Positions 1-10,639 are shown, counted from the stretch's first letter. The stretch is DNA of 64,000 bases from Aegilops tauschii subsp. strangulata (GCF_002575655.3 NC_053039.3:379603633-379667632), one strand, 5' to 3'. Numbers and translations: made by a program. The notes: a model not told the origin generated them from the sequence alone.

Positions 1-349
1 AGTCAGTCCTTGATCTTCAGAGGTGCTCTGCATTTCTGTTTTGCGGTCTCAGAAAGGGCTAGCGAGATAACATCTAGTTATATCATATTATGATTGTTTT
101 GAGGAAGTGTTGTCATCCGAGATTTATTATTATTGCTCGCTAGTTGATTATGTCATTGCTATGAGTGAACATGAGACCCAAGTGTTATTGTGAATATGGT
201 TGGTTCATAATCTTTGCTGAAAACTTGAATGTTGGCTTTACATATTTACAACAACAAGAGCAAATAGAGTTTGTAAAAGTTTTCTTTATCACTTTCAGTT
301 TGTCAACTGAATTGCTTGAGGACAAGCAAAGGTTTAAGCTTGGGGGAGT
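1..349 (+). mobile_element. 3' internal end of a gypsy-type LTR retrotransposon
   Basis: This is the last part of the internal region of an element whose body lies before the window. It ends in a purine-rich tract (337-349, AAGCTTGGGGGAG) directly before the TGATACGTCTCC start of an LTR, which is how a polypurine tract marks the 3' LTR of a plus-strand element. No gag or pol reading frame is visible in these bases; the short open frames here have no recognisable motif. Confidence 0.75.
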
Positions 350-1735
350 TGATACGTCTCCATCGTATCTACTTTTACAAACACTTTTGCCCTTGTTTTG
401 GACTCTAACTTGCATGGTTTGAATTGAACTAACCCGGACTAACGATGTTTTCAGCAGAATTGCCATGGTGTTATTTTTGTGCAGAAATAAAAATTCTTGG
501 GATGACCTGAAACTTCACGGAGAATATTTTTCGAATTTATAAAAAATACTGGTGAAAGAATCAAGACCAGGGGGCCCACACCCTGTCCACGAGGGTGGGG
601 GGCGCGCCCCATGCCTCGTGGGCCCCCTGATGCTCCACCGACCTCAACTCCAACTCTATATATTCACGTTCGGGGAGAAAAAAATCAGAGAGAAGGATTC
701 ATCGCGTTTTACGATACGGAGCCGCCTCCAAACCCTAATCTCTCTTGGGAGGGCTGATCTGGAGTCCGTTCGGGGCTCCAAAGAGGGGAATCCGTCGTCG
801 TCATCATCATCAACCATCCTCCATCACCAATTTCATGATGCTCACCGTCGTGCGTGAGTAATTCCATCGTAGGCTTGCTGGACGGTGATGGGTTGGATGA
901 GATTTATCATGTAAACGAGTTAGTTTTGTTAGGGTTTGATCCCTAGTATCCATTATGTTCTGAGGTTGATGTTGCTATGACTTTGCTATGTTTAATGCTT
1001 GTCACTAGGGCCCGAGTGCCATGATTTCATATTTGAACCTATTATGTTTTCATGAATATATGTGAGTTCTTGATCCTATCTTGCAAGTCAATAGTCACCT
1101 ATTATGTGTTATGATCCGGTAACCCCGAAGTGACAATAATCGGGACCACTCCCGGTGATGACCGTAGTTTGAGGAGTTCATGTATTCACTAAGTGTTAAT
1201 GCTTTGGTCCAGTACTCTATTAAAAGGAGACCTTAATATCCCTTAGTTTCGAATAGGACCCCGCTGCCACGGGAGGGTAGGACAAAAGATGTCATGCAAG
1301 TTCTTTTCCATAATCACGTATGACTATATTTGGAATACATGCCTACGTTACATTGATGAACTGGAGCTAGTTCTGTGTCACCCTATGTTATAACTATTGC
1401 ATGAGGAATCGCATCCGACATAATTATCCATCACCGATCCATTGCCTACGAGCTTTTCACATATTGATCTTTGCTTAGTTACTTCACCGTTGCCACTGTT
1501 ACAATTACTACCAAACTGCTACTGTTACTCTTGCCACCGTTACCGTTACTTCCATACTACTTTGCTACTAAATACTTTGCTGCAGATATTAAGTTATCCA
1601 GGTGTGGTTGAATTGACAACTCAACTGCTAATACTTGAGAATATTCTTTGGCTCCCCTTGTGTCGAATCAATAAATTTGGGTTGAATAATCTACCCTCGA
1701 AAACTGTTGCGATCCCCTATACTTGTGGGTTATCA
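350..1735 (+). mobile_element. 3' LTR of a Triticeae gypsy-type retrotransposon
   Basis: The LTR opens with TGATACGTCTCC after a polypurine tract and closes with GGGTTATCA, so it has TG...CA ends with short inverted termini (TGATA/TATCA). It is about 1.39 kb. It carries a TATA-like box (654-664) in the first half, as expected for an LTR promoter. The sequence differs from the LTR that starts at 2827 after the shared first dozen bases, so the two belong to different families with related ends. The matching 5' LTR is outside the window, so the target duplication cannot be checked. Family (WHAM/Fatima/Sabrina-like) is not assigned. Confidence 0.85.
654..664 (+). promoter_or_regulatory. LTR TATA box
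   Basis: CTATATATTC lies about 305 bases into the LTR, just after a GC-rich block, the usual place for the core promoter of a plant gypsy LTR. Being in the 3' LTR it could drive readout into flanking DNA to the right. Confidence 0.5.
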
Positions 1736-1761
1736 CTTCTCCGCTAAGATGGTGGGGTAGA

Positions 1762-2800
1762 TTAGTGCCGCTGAGATGGTTGGTCGGCAGCTCGCTCGCT
1801 CTCAAGTTCCTCTAGCTTTAGTAATCCTGCATTGAGCTTCTGCATTTCGCTCAACTCCTGTTTCCTGTTCCTCTCCCGGGTTCTGTAACCGCCTGCGCCG
1901 GGAAACCCAACCTTCCACGGAACGGAGCTTGTCGTGCCTCGTGTTCGTCCAGGGTGCTCAGGATTCCCGAGGGCCTCAGTCAGCTCGTCCTTCTCTCTGT
2001 CGGGAATGAACGTCCCTTCCTGCACTACGGTGATATACTTCTGAAGCTTCTTGACGGGTATTGCAAGTTGCTTGTCCGTCCAACGGCACTTCCCTGTTTC
2101 AGGATCCAAAGTTTCCCAACCCCGAAGAACCAAGTCCTTGAACGGTCTGGCTAGTTCAATGTCTCTGGTTCGACCCCTTTAGCAATTAGGTCATTCTCAG
2201 CTTTGTCCCACAACGGCCGGGCTTTGAGGTAGCCGCCTGACCCCGTGCGATGGTGATACAACTTCTTTGCAGCTTTATCTTGTTTTTCTCTGACATTTTC
2301 TTACTCTTGTCGGATGTCTTGTAGGCCACAAATGTGGGCCAGTGATCTCTTATCTTCTCAAATCGGCCGATGAATTCTGGAGTCTTCCATTTGTCGACAA
2401 ACATTGATTTTAACTCATTCATCCACCTCCTGAATAGATTTGTCATCTTCTTAAGAGCACACACCTTGACCAGTGGCTCTATAATTGGCTTATTCGGATC
2501 TTCCTCCGGCGGTAGGGTGAAATTTGCCTTCAGCGAGGTCCAAAGATCATCTTTCTGTCTATTGGTGACATAAGAAACTTCAGGATCTTTGTTCTTAGGC
2601 TTATTCCATAGCTGGATGCTGATCGGGATGCTGTCCCTAACAATAGCTCCGCTCTGAGCAGAAAATGCTTCCTTAGTCCGCTTGGGTTCAATCAGTTGGC
2701 CATCGTTCGCGAGTGCTGTGATCGTGAACCTTTCATCCTGGTGCAACCTTTTCTTTGGGCCTCGTATCGTTACCGAAGTTTGGCTCGATCCGGAGGGCTA
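1762..2800 (-). pseudogene. En/Spm (CACTA) Ptta-type transposon gene fragment
   Basis: Read on the minus strand, this region encodes the conserved part of plant Ptta/En/Spm transposon proteins. A tryptophan-rich stretch with FIGRFEKIRDHWPTF is followed by the HHRTGSGGY motif, AENDLIAKGVEPETLN, then DPETGKC and EALGNPEHPGRTRG. The frame is broken. HHRTGSGGY lies in a different frame from the upstream part. A TAG stands where the family has Trp after ETLN (RC of about 2145-2147). Another shift follows near 2115, before TLDPETGKC. The upstream edge (about 2750-2800) stays open but unmotivated. It is the oldest layer seen here, caught between two LTR elements. It is not part of the large CACTA element at 3701-49777, since gypsy LTR sequence lies between them. 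Confidence 0.8.
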
Positions 2801-2826
2801 TAAAAGAAGAAAGAAGAGTTAATATA

Positions 2827-3700
2827 TGATACGTCTCCAACATATCTATAATTTTTTATTGTTCCATGCTATTATATTATCCATCTTGGATGTTTTATAT
2901 GCATTTATATGCTATTTTATATGATTTTTGGGACTAACATATTAACCTAGAGCCCAGTGCCAGTTTCTGTTTTTTCCTTGTTTTTGAGTTTTACACAAAT
3001 GGAATACCAAACGGAGTCCAATTGATGTGCCAATTTTTGATGATTTTTTATGGACCAAAAGAAGCCTCCGGAGTAAAAGAGTTGGGCCAAAACAGTCCCG
3101 AGCCATCCACGAGGGTGGAGGGCGCGCCCTACCCCCTTGGGCGCACCCCCCTATCTCGTGGATGACTCGGAGACCCCCTTGACATGAAACCGACGCCAAA
3201 AATTCCTATAAATACAGAAACCCCCAGAAAGAAACCTAGATCGGGAGTTCCGTCGGTGCAAGCCTCTGTAGCCACCAAAAACCAATCGGGACCCTGTTCC
3301 GGCACCCTGCCGGAGGGGGGGAACCATCACCGGTGGCCATCTTCATCATCCTGGCGCTCTCCATAACGAGGAGGGAGTAGTTCACCCTCGGGGCTGAGGG
3401 TATGTACCAGTAGCTATGCGTTTGATCTCTCTCTCTCTCTCTCTCGTGTTCTTGATATGGCACGATCTTGATGTATCACGAGCTTTGCTATTATAGTTGG
3501 ATCTTATGATGCTTCTTCCCCTCTATCTTCTTGTAATGGATTGAGTTTTCCCTTTGAAGTTATCTTATCGGATTGAGTCTTTAAGGATTTGAGAACACTT
3601 GATGTATGTCTTGCGTGGGATACCCGTGGTGACAATGGGGTATTCTATTGATTCACTTGATGTATGTTTTGGTGATCAACTTGCGGGTTCCCTGACCTTG
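2827..3700 (+). mobile_element. 5' LTR, left part (interrupted by CACTA)
   Basis: This starts TGATACGTCTCCAACATATC and runs collinear with 54506-55361 of the 3' LTR up to CCTGACCTTG at 3700, where the CACTA element begins. It contains a TATA box at 3205-3214 and a short CT microsatellite at about 3426-3446 that is shorter in the 3' copy. There are small differences from the 3' LTR, including a short duplication in the ATATGCATTTATATG stretch, so the retroelement is not very recent. Confidence 0.9.
3205..3214 (+). promoter_or_regulatory. LTR TATA box (5' LTR)
   Basis: CCTATAAATAC is conserved at the equivalent place in the 3' LTR (54871-54881). It is followed by the CCCCCAGAAAGAAACC leader shared by both LTRs. 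Confidence 0.55.
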
Positions 3701-3728
3701 CACTACAAAAAAATACACTTCCGTGATG
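3701..3728 (+). repeat. CACTA left terminal inverted repeat
   Basis: CACTACAAAAAAA is an exact 13-base match to the right end in inverted orientation, followed after a few differing bases by TTCCGTGA here against ATCCGTGA there. Confidence 0.92.
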
Positions 3729-4146
3729 ATACGTGTTTGTCACAGTAGGTCGCGTTTTTTGTCATGCATGTACACCCATGACAAATTTATGACAGAATCA
3801 AGATAGTCATACCTGTGCTGTCGTAGAAGTGTTCCATGACATTACCAAAATTATCATCACGGAAGTTTCCACTTCCATGACGATAAATCGCGCGTCACAG
3901 AAGTGCTTTCGTCAAGGGTGACCGACACATGGCATCCACCGTAACGGAACGCCGTTAAGCTATCGGGTCGGGTTTTGGATCCGATAACCCGTTAACAACC
4001 GCGACCAATGGGGATTTTCCACATGTAAAATCATCGTTGGCTGGAGGAAACACATGTCGGCTCATCGTTGGGACAAATGTCATCCACTCATTGGACAGAA
4101 GTCGCCTATGATACGTCGACACGTGGCACGGCCCATCAAGTTTAAA
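3729..4146 (+). repeat. CACTA left subterminal region
   Basis: This is a non-coding stretch with several short motifs repeated in both orientations. They include GTCGTAGAAGTG (about 3820), GTCACAGAAGTG (about 3894) and several CATGACA/TGTCATG words. Related GTCATAGAAGTG copies occur at about 49632 and 49700 near the other end. Subterminal repeats of this size are what CACTA DNA-binding (TNPA-type) proteins recognise in known elements; the role here is inferred. Confidence 0.6.
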
Positions 4147-4468
4147 TGGGCCGGCCCAACTAAAGGCCCACAAGATTTTGCGGACCATAATGGGCCGGCC
4201 CAGCTAAAGGCCCACGAGATTTTGCGGACCATAATGGGCTGGCCCAGCTAAAGGCCCACAAGATTTCGCGGGCCATAATGGGCCGGCCCAGGTAAAGGCC
4301 CACAAGATTTTTGTGTGCCATAATGGGCCGGCCCAGGTAAAGGCCCACAAAATTCTTGCGGATCATAATGGGCCGGCCCATCTAAAGGCCCACGAGATTT
4401 TGCCGACACTAATGGGCCGGCCTAGCTGTAGGCCCACAAGACTTTGAGGACCCTAGTAGGCCGGCCCA
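4147..4468 (+). repeat. 44-bp tandem array with palindromic TGGGCCGGCCCA core
   Basis: The 12-base palindrome TGGGCCGGCCCA, or a one- or two-base variant, starts at 4147, 4191, 4235, 4279, 4324, 4369, 4413 and 4457. The spacing is thus 44, 44, 44, 45, 45, 44 and 44. Each is followed by (A/G)TAAAGGCCCAC(A/G)AGATTTTGCGGAC-like sequence. The units differ by a few bases each. It sits about 450 bp inside the CACTA terminus, the place of subterminal protein-binding repeats. Confidence 0.92.
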
Positions 4469-5110
4469 TTAACTGGCTGCCATGTTTTGGGCCAAATGCC
4501 GGCCCATATTTGATCCGGTCCATTAATGGCCTGCCACGTTCCGGGCCTAATAATGGCCCATATGAGATCCGGCCCGTTAAAAGCCTCCCACGTTCTGGGC
4601 CAAATCACGGCCCAGATCAGGTCCGGCACTTTAAGAGGCTTTGGCCTCAATTATGGCCCATATCAGATTGGGCCCGTTAACTGGACGCTATGCTTTTGGG
4701 CCCACTTGCTAAAGGCCCATTTAGTAATTCGGCCTGATATTAGTTTCGGCCTGTTAAAGGCCTGTTTAACATTTCGGCCCTATATTAATTTGGGCCTGTT
4801 AAAAGCCCGTCATATAGTTGGGCCTAGCTACGGCCCGGTTTGCATCCGGCCTGCTCGCAGCCGATATCTGATTGGGCCAAACAAGGACTGAGACAATTTT
4901 GGACGGTTAAAAGCCCGTGATTTGATTCACACAATCATGGGCCGGGGTCCATTTTGGGCTACTGCCGGCCCGTGAGCTGTTTGGCACGTTTCAGGCCCAA
5001 CCTACTTCTCAGCCTCATAAAAGCCCATTGAGTTTTCTTGCGAAAAGAGGGCCGGGGGTTACTCGGCCTATTAAGGGCCTAAATCTACTAGTGGGCCAGT
5101 TTGACGAGGC
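4469..5110 (+). repeat. Diverged continuation of GGCCC-rich subterminal repeats
   Basis: This is a run of looser repeats built on GGCCCGTTAA, GGCCCATAT and CACGTT.(T/C)GGGC words at roughly 50-70 base spacing, for example near 4517, 4572, 4671 and 4797. It continues the 44-bp array in style but with poor periodicity. The short open frames across it follow the repeat and are not considered genes. Confidence 0.65.
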
Positions 5111-5276
5111 CCATGATGCGGATCATACATCGTGATTGCATGACGGCCCGATTATGTACCGTAATTTTACGGTTTGGCCGGCTTACTGCAAAGACAGGAT
5201 ATATATACAGTAAAATAACTGCAGCATCGTGAATAAGAAAAAACCTGGACTATACAATAAAGAAATTACGGCATAT

Positions 5277-5390
5277 TACATCCACTGGGCATCAAAGTTC
5301 GCCACTATGATAATAAAGCACAAGCAGACAGCAGATTACATACACTGGGCATCAAAGATCGCCACCAGTGCAAATAAACACGCCGACAAA
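5277..5390 (+). repeat. 61-bp tandem duplication
   Basis: The words TACATCCACTGGGCATCAAAG..CGCCAC and TACATACACTGGGCATCAAAG..CGCCAC start 61 bases apart. The duplication lies just downstream of the last exon of the minus-strand gene that ends at 5425. Confidence 0.6.
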
Positions 5391-5424
5391 ATAATATACA
5401 AAACCGACAACACTTCAATAGAGT

Positions 5425-8018
5425 TCAAGAAAGGTTAGCCCTGCTGGCGAGCTGCAGCGCAACCACCTGAGCAAGATGATGAGACTGCGCTTGTTCAACA
5501 CTTATATCTTCCTCACTCTGAAAGATAAACAAGCAGACAGATGACAGGTTTTGCACATAAAAATATCAGTGCTGACAATTCATCACATTTCTTACTGATG
5601 AATAAAGTGACACAGTTTAAAATTGCATTAACACAATATGGTATTGTTCAGGTCAAGACATGGCAGGAAATGACATTGTGAAGGAGTTGGCAGCTTCACG
5701 ACACCACTGGATTATAGATCAAGAACTCATAAGTATCAATGGTTAGTGTGCTGTCAATTTATCCCATTTCAGATTGGCAAATAAAGAGACGGTTTAAATA
5801 ATAGTAGAATGATATGACATTGTTCATAGTTAAGACATTGCAGAATATGACATTGTGTTGTAGTGGGTAGGTTCACCACACCACTGGATTACGAATGAAG
5901 AACAGAAGCATACATGCAGTGCAAAAGAAGATCACTTGCTCTGTATAGATTAATTTACATGGTATGAAGAAGGAACTTGGTTGTATAACTGAAAACTTAA
6001 ATTGAGAAGGACAAACTTTTGTTTATGAACTACATAATAAACTTTAAACATGCAATTTGATGCAAACACCAAAAATAAATAGTTGTTGCAGTCATGCCTA
6101 ACCAAATATACACAACAAAGTTTGAAGGCTTGAGAAGGACAAACTTACATTACTGGTGAAGACAGGCTCTATAAAGCCCTTGTCCATGCTGATGGGGGGG
6201 GGGGGAAATTCAAGAAGTTTACCACAGAATCTTCTTCATAAGCATTGCTTCTATTCTACATTTTGTTAAGAGTAAATATAGATGTGATAATATACGAAAA
6301 AATGGAGAATATTTAAGATAAGATGAAGAGTGATGCTACATAACCAAGTAGCTATAAATGTATGTGCAGCGATACAGGCAAAAGGCACAGCCAAGAGCAA
6401 TGCACAGCTAAACTTCTTCAGTACCAACCTTATGGTAAGAGTAAATATAGATCTGATGTGTAGAAAATGGAGGGCAAAGGAAAATAAGCTGCAGAGTGAT
6501 GGTACATGAACAACTACCTGTCAATATAAGTACACTGATAAAGGACAGCATGTACTTACAAGAACAATGCAGAGCTAAAAAAAATCATTGGCATTGGATA
6601 CATTCTACACTAATGTAACCATTCATACAGATAAGATAATTTGGAGCGAACAATTGATAAGCAAGCTATCATGCATACTGATGTCACATAATGAACAAGG
6701 TATGTATGCAAGTACAGTGATACATGACAACAGGTACTAACAAGAGCAAAGGAGCGGGCAGCATATTTGCGATATCCTGTCGTTCTTTTCAAACCGGAAT
6801 TCTTCTTCGAGCAGATTTCCTGCAAAAAAGATCCGTAAGGCACATGCAGAAAAGTAGAAGTTCAAATTGTCATTTGATTTCATAGACAGTACCACATCCT
6901 GGGAACGAGACCAGTGCATAACAAGGTTTTCCCATTCAATGTCTTCTAAATTTAGCACAAGAGACTTCACCGGAAATTCGTTTATAGACTTGCCATCAAA
7001 GTGTGATTTCCTCAGGTAACACCGATACTGCTGCAATGCTTCCTTGAAAAGCACAAGCAAGCTTTGCTCGTCATGACTATCCGGATTGACCCTCGCCTAG
7101 TTACAACAATGTAATGTAAATCATTGATGTGTTCGATCAGCAGAAAACAGGAAAATAATAACCATGAATAATAGCACTTACACATAAGTTGGACAGGAAG
7201 ATGTGAAAATGGTGTTTGTCTTCACTATAATCTTCCCATGATGGGAATATATGCACGTAGTCCCTAACAACATTGAAAGCATTGTCTTTTAAACTGGGAA
7301 TAAATGGAATGGGGTTCCAATCTGCAGGAATTGGCCGTCTCTGCAGTTGTGATAGGTCTTCGGCCGGTGGACTTGCTGTACTTTTTGCTGGAGTGGGATT
7401 TTTCTGTGGTACAGCTGGTGCTATGGCAAATGAAATCGGTATACCTTTTGCTGGAGTGTAGGTCCTGTGTGGTGGGGCTAGTGGTGTGGCCAGTGAAGTA
7501 TGGGTACAGTCTGCTGGAGTCGGTCCTACGTTTAGTGTCACTGGTTGTACAGCCAATATAAGTGGGGCGCTGTCTGATTTCTCCGGCACCACCACGTTTT
7601 TCAAGGACTTTGCTGGTGCTCCTTCAGGTTCGGCAATCACCCTCTTCCTTTTTGATGTCTGATGCACAAGAACAACATTTGAGTGGAAAAAATGGTATGA
7701 TGACAGATGGAATATGTATTGATAATGGATGGGCATGGCATCTCGAGTTATATGACGAGTAAACTAAGTAGATGGCGGCGCAACAAAGTAGAAGAAATGC
7801 AAGACAACATATGCAAGATACGCGCAATCAATAAAACCTTGCCAAATTAGAACAGGCACCTTGATGGGTGAACAGGACAGGCCATCTGCCTTTGACTCCT
7901 CGAGGTTAGAATAGTCATTAGGATGATATTCTGAACAAGAATCAACAGGTGGGGAGCGTATGAGTTTCATTGCTTCCAGAATGGCACTCAATGCCTTGGT
8001 GCTAATTTTGTAAGTCAT
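5425..8018 (-). CDS. Multi-exon CACTA-borne gene with Ptta/En/Spm-like domain
   Basis: The exons I can support on the minus strand are 8018-7860, 7658-7182, 7096-6893, 6819-6742 and 5517-5425 (stop TGA 5427-5425). A possible small exon at 6188-6149 does not fit in phase after 6742, so one exon may be missing. The first four joins are phase 0 with GT/AG borders. The predicted protein is about 340-350 residues. It has a basic TSKRKR stretch, then a proline-rich part with three TPA(D/K) repeats. Next come FPSWEDY and KHHFHIFL, and then W..LV..W followed by SKKNSG and TTGYRKYAA, the spacing typical of the C-terminal domain of Ptta/En/Spm proteins. This suggests a TNPA-like accessory protein that binds element ends. 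The start codon is uncertain: ATG 8018 is the first Met of a repeated exon and further exons upstream are possible. Introns hold tandem duplications. Confidence 0.6.
5565..5905 (+). repeat. ~173-bp tandem duplication in an intron
   Basis: Two copies lie side by side, each with TCA.CA or TCCCATTTC, ATTGTTCA, AAGACATTGCAG or AAGACATGGCAGG, GACATTGTG and ACACCACTGGATTA in the same order. The copies start near 5565 and 5738. They lie in the last intron of the minus-strand gene. Confidence 0.6.
6258..6760 (+). repeat. ~170-bp degenerate triplication in an intron
   Basis: AGAGTAAATATAGAT recurs at about 6269 and 6437, and AAGA(G/A)CAATGCA(C/G)AGCTAA at about 6393 and 6558. The related AAGAGCAAAGGAGC at 6741 is the end of the coding exon 6819-6742. 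The intron therefore appears to contain two decayed copies of the 3' side of that exon. A 12-G run lies at 6194-6205. Confidence 0.5.
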
Positions 8019-9550
8019 TGCAGTGTTCCACAATATTCTTCTGATGCACGGATTCTGATATTCACTGTAATTGCGTATAATATCTAAGAACCATAAAGCA
8101 TAAATAGTTGTGAGATTATCTTTGTAATGCAGATGATATTCTAATATAGGGGCGCCCCTGTAAACACTTGTGTGCTATCACCGGATTCTGATGAGAGAGC
8201 TCATGTGTGCTGTAATATGGTGCGTGCATTTATATAATCTGGCACAAGTACACAAAAAATAGGCTCCAGAAGTAAGGATAGCTGGCAGATGATAGGTTCA
8301 TAATATACTATATGGAGAGTTTATTGCCAAACCATGATAACAAGAGCACACAACAACTAGGCAGATCATAGTGTACATAACAGGGGTACACCATAACCAC
8401 GATATATAAATCGGGAAAGTGGAACTGGCTTGAAAATACGGTGTTGTATTGCTGCTAGTAATTGAAAGCCTATCGATCACGTACAGGCCAGCTCTATCAG
8501 CTGTTGACTGCAGATGTCCCTGCGCCCCTTCCTGACAAGGAACATACTGTACGTACTAAATACAGAATAAACAAAGAGGAACATGTTAAAGAACAGAAGA
8601 GGAAGCATATTCTTGAGGTTCCGCTTCATTGCATACAATGTTGGTTGCCCACTCATGATGAATCACAGCGCCCAAAGAAATGCAATTCCATGTTGTCTCT
8701 CTATATGTGGCAATTTTGAACAAGAGTCATTAGGATCATATTCTGAACAAGAATCAACAGGTGGGGAGCGTATGAGTTTCATTGCATCCAGAATGGCACT
8801 CAATGCCTTGGTGCCAATTTTGCAAGTCATTGCAGTGTTTAGCTTCAAGAGTGGACTGCTGCTAGTGCGACACAAAGCAGCTACACAGATCCTAGTGTAG
8901 ATATAACGGGGAAAACCGTAAGCATCAGAGTAAAATCAGCAAAGTGGAACTTGCTGGAATATATGTTCTAGTATTGCTGGTACGGCTAGAAAGGCTTTGG
9001 ATACCAGCTCTCTTCAAGTGAAGGTGCGGTACTGTTAATATCAGTGTTACTCTCAAAGGCGACACAGCTCCCCGCATTTCCTTGCTATTCTTATAGGATT
9101 CAAGTGGGCAGGTGACTACAAATCCTATTCCTATGTTTACAAGATCCTACGAATCAAAGAGGCTCAAAGTGTCCATCACAACCGACCGTATAGACCTCTA
9201 CACTACAAAAGTCCCTGCTCATCTTCAGTGCAAGGAGCATACTGTACCACTATCATACTCCCTCTGTTCCAGAATATAAGTCTTGGTAGACATTTCCACT
9301 ATGGATCACATGCAGATGTATCCAGATACATTTTAGAGTGTAGATTCACTCATATGTAGTCCATGGTGGAATCTATACAAAGACTTGTATTTAGGAACGG
9401 AGAGAGTACATATTAAAGAAGAACGGAAGAGGAACATGGTAAAGAAGAGCAAGCAGATTTTGGATAATAAAATGTTGGTTGCGCAGTGCCCACACATGAT
9501 GAACCAGAGCGCATTAAGAATGCAACTCCCAGCTGTCTCTCGACCATTTC
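7905..9550 (+). repeat. ~0.82-kb tandem duplication of an exon and its flank
   Basis: Bases 7910-8025 and 8725-8845 are near-identical; both contain CAAGAATCAACAGGTGGGGAG and encode a minus-strand exon with ALSAIL(E/D)AMKLIRSPPVDSCSEY. Further matches continue: AAAGTGGAACT.GCT.G at about 8417 and 8941, ATGTTGGTTGC at about 8639 and 9471, and CATGATGAA(T/C)CA at about 8655 and 9495. The right copy is interrupted by a Stowaway MITE. A third trace (GGGGAAAACCATAAGCAT) lies near 9856. Confidence 0.7.
9258..9406. mobile_element. Stowaway-type MITE (Tc1/Mariner)
   Basis: The element has ends CTCCCTCTGTTCC and, inverted, CTCTCTCCGTTCC, and is flanked by TA on both sides (9256-9257 and 9407-9408). 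It is 149 bp and has no coding capacity. It lies in the second copy of the 0.82-kb duplication and is absent from the first. Confidence 0.85.
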
Positions 9551-9676
9551 AGGCGGTTGGATGAAGATCCTACGTCTCCTAACCCATCTTCTTCCTCGTC
9601 TCTGATTCTTCCCATACAGAACACCGCACGGGCTGCCTGCCGGACCACCGGCCCCCGCCGCCTGTGTTCCTCCGCC

Positions 9677-9710
9677 ACCCCCACCCCCACCCCCGCCCCA
9701 ACCCCCACCC
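9677..9710 (-). other. Potential G-quadruplex tract
   Basis: The plus strand has at least six C-runs of 3-5 bases separated by single A or G bases and one AA, so the minus strand can form a G-quadruplex. It lies upstream of the exons of the minus-strand gene in a CpG-rich block (9560-9790). The open frames across it on both strands are low complexity and not called. Confidence 0.5.
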
Positions 9711-10353
9711 GCATCGAGTTTTCTTCGTTCGGCGATGCCCCACAACCACCCGAGCCCCTTTGTTCGCACCGGCGAACTCCGGCGAGCTCTGAAAAATCGG
9801 CCGACCCAATTTTGAAATTTAGTCTACTGTGATTTAACTAGTGTGGAATATAAAAGGGGAAAACCATAAGCATTGGGAGTATAGTGTTGAGCATGCCATG
9901 GCGGATCTGAAGGTGCAAACCGGACAAAGGCAACTTCACAACCAAGACAAGAAATCAGAGTAAAGCAGTGGCGATCTATTTTCTTGCTGCGATAAATAAG
10001 CTGAGCAGATATGAAAGAGTATCGCCTCTGTTGCGGCGCAGTGTACGCATCTGCTGAGAATTTGACGGTGCTGCGGTAGCGATGGCTGTCGGTGGCGTGG
10101 AAGCAGATCTGGGAGGGTAGACGGTGGCAGCGGGGCGCGGTGGATGAGACGGTCGTAGGAGCGGCGCCGGCAAGGTGGACGACGGCGGGGATGAAGTGAG
10201 AGGACGGGATGCAAGGATCCCGGTCCGAAGTCGTGGATGAGAGAGGTCGATCTCTTGTAATGGACGGCGGCGTTGGGGTATCAGTTCCGGCATGGTGGAG
10301 GAGGACGGCGGTGGATGGGGTGGCGGACGGAGGAGGGTGGGGTGAAGAGGGTG

Positions 10354-10639
10354 TTTTGGCGCCCACGGAGTACGAATGGGGAAAAGGGAGGTAGAGAGGA
10401 AGGGGGGAACCATGTATTCAGGGCGCGCTTGTCTCAAATGCGAGGAAATTTACAAACTTAGTCCCCGTTTCAAATTTCTACTACATCACAGCAACATTAG
10501 TCGGTTGGGGATAGGACGATAATCTCGCATACACCGAATATTTGCCGACGAGAGTTTGTTTTTGGCGCCCACCGTGTATGAATATGAATCGGGGAGGGAG
10601 TCGATTTCGGCCGAGGACACACTGTGTTTTGGCGCCCAC
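10354..10639 (+). promoter_or_regulatory. Three TTTTGGCGCCCAC elements (E2F-like)
   Basis: TTTTGGCGCCCAC occurs at 10354-10366, 10560-10572 and 10627-10639, the last two followed by CGTGTATGAAT and the first by the related GGAGTACGAAT. TTTGGCGC fits the E2F consensus TTTSSCGC. The sites lie upstream of the minus-strand gene cluster, in a GC-rich block (10070-10400) that resembles a grass promoter/5' UTR. A regulatory role is inference. Confidence 0.4.

Noticed and set aside
9201..9211. A second CACTACAAAA terminus inside the CACTA element
   Set aside because: It lies in a duplicated context shared with about 8500 that does not start with this word, and no inverted partner or 3-bp duplication was found, so it is a chance match.
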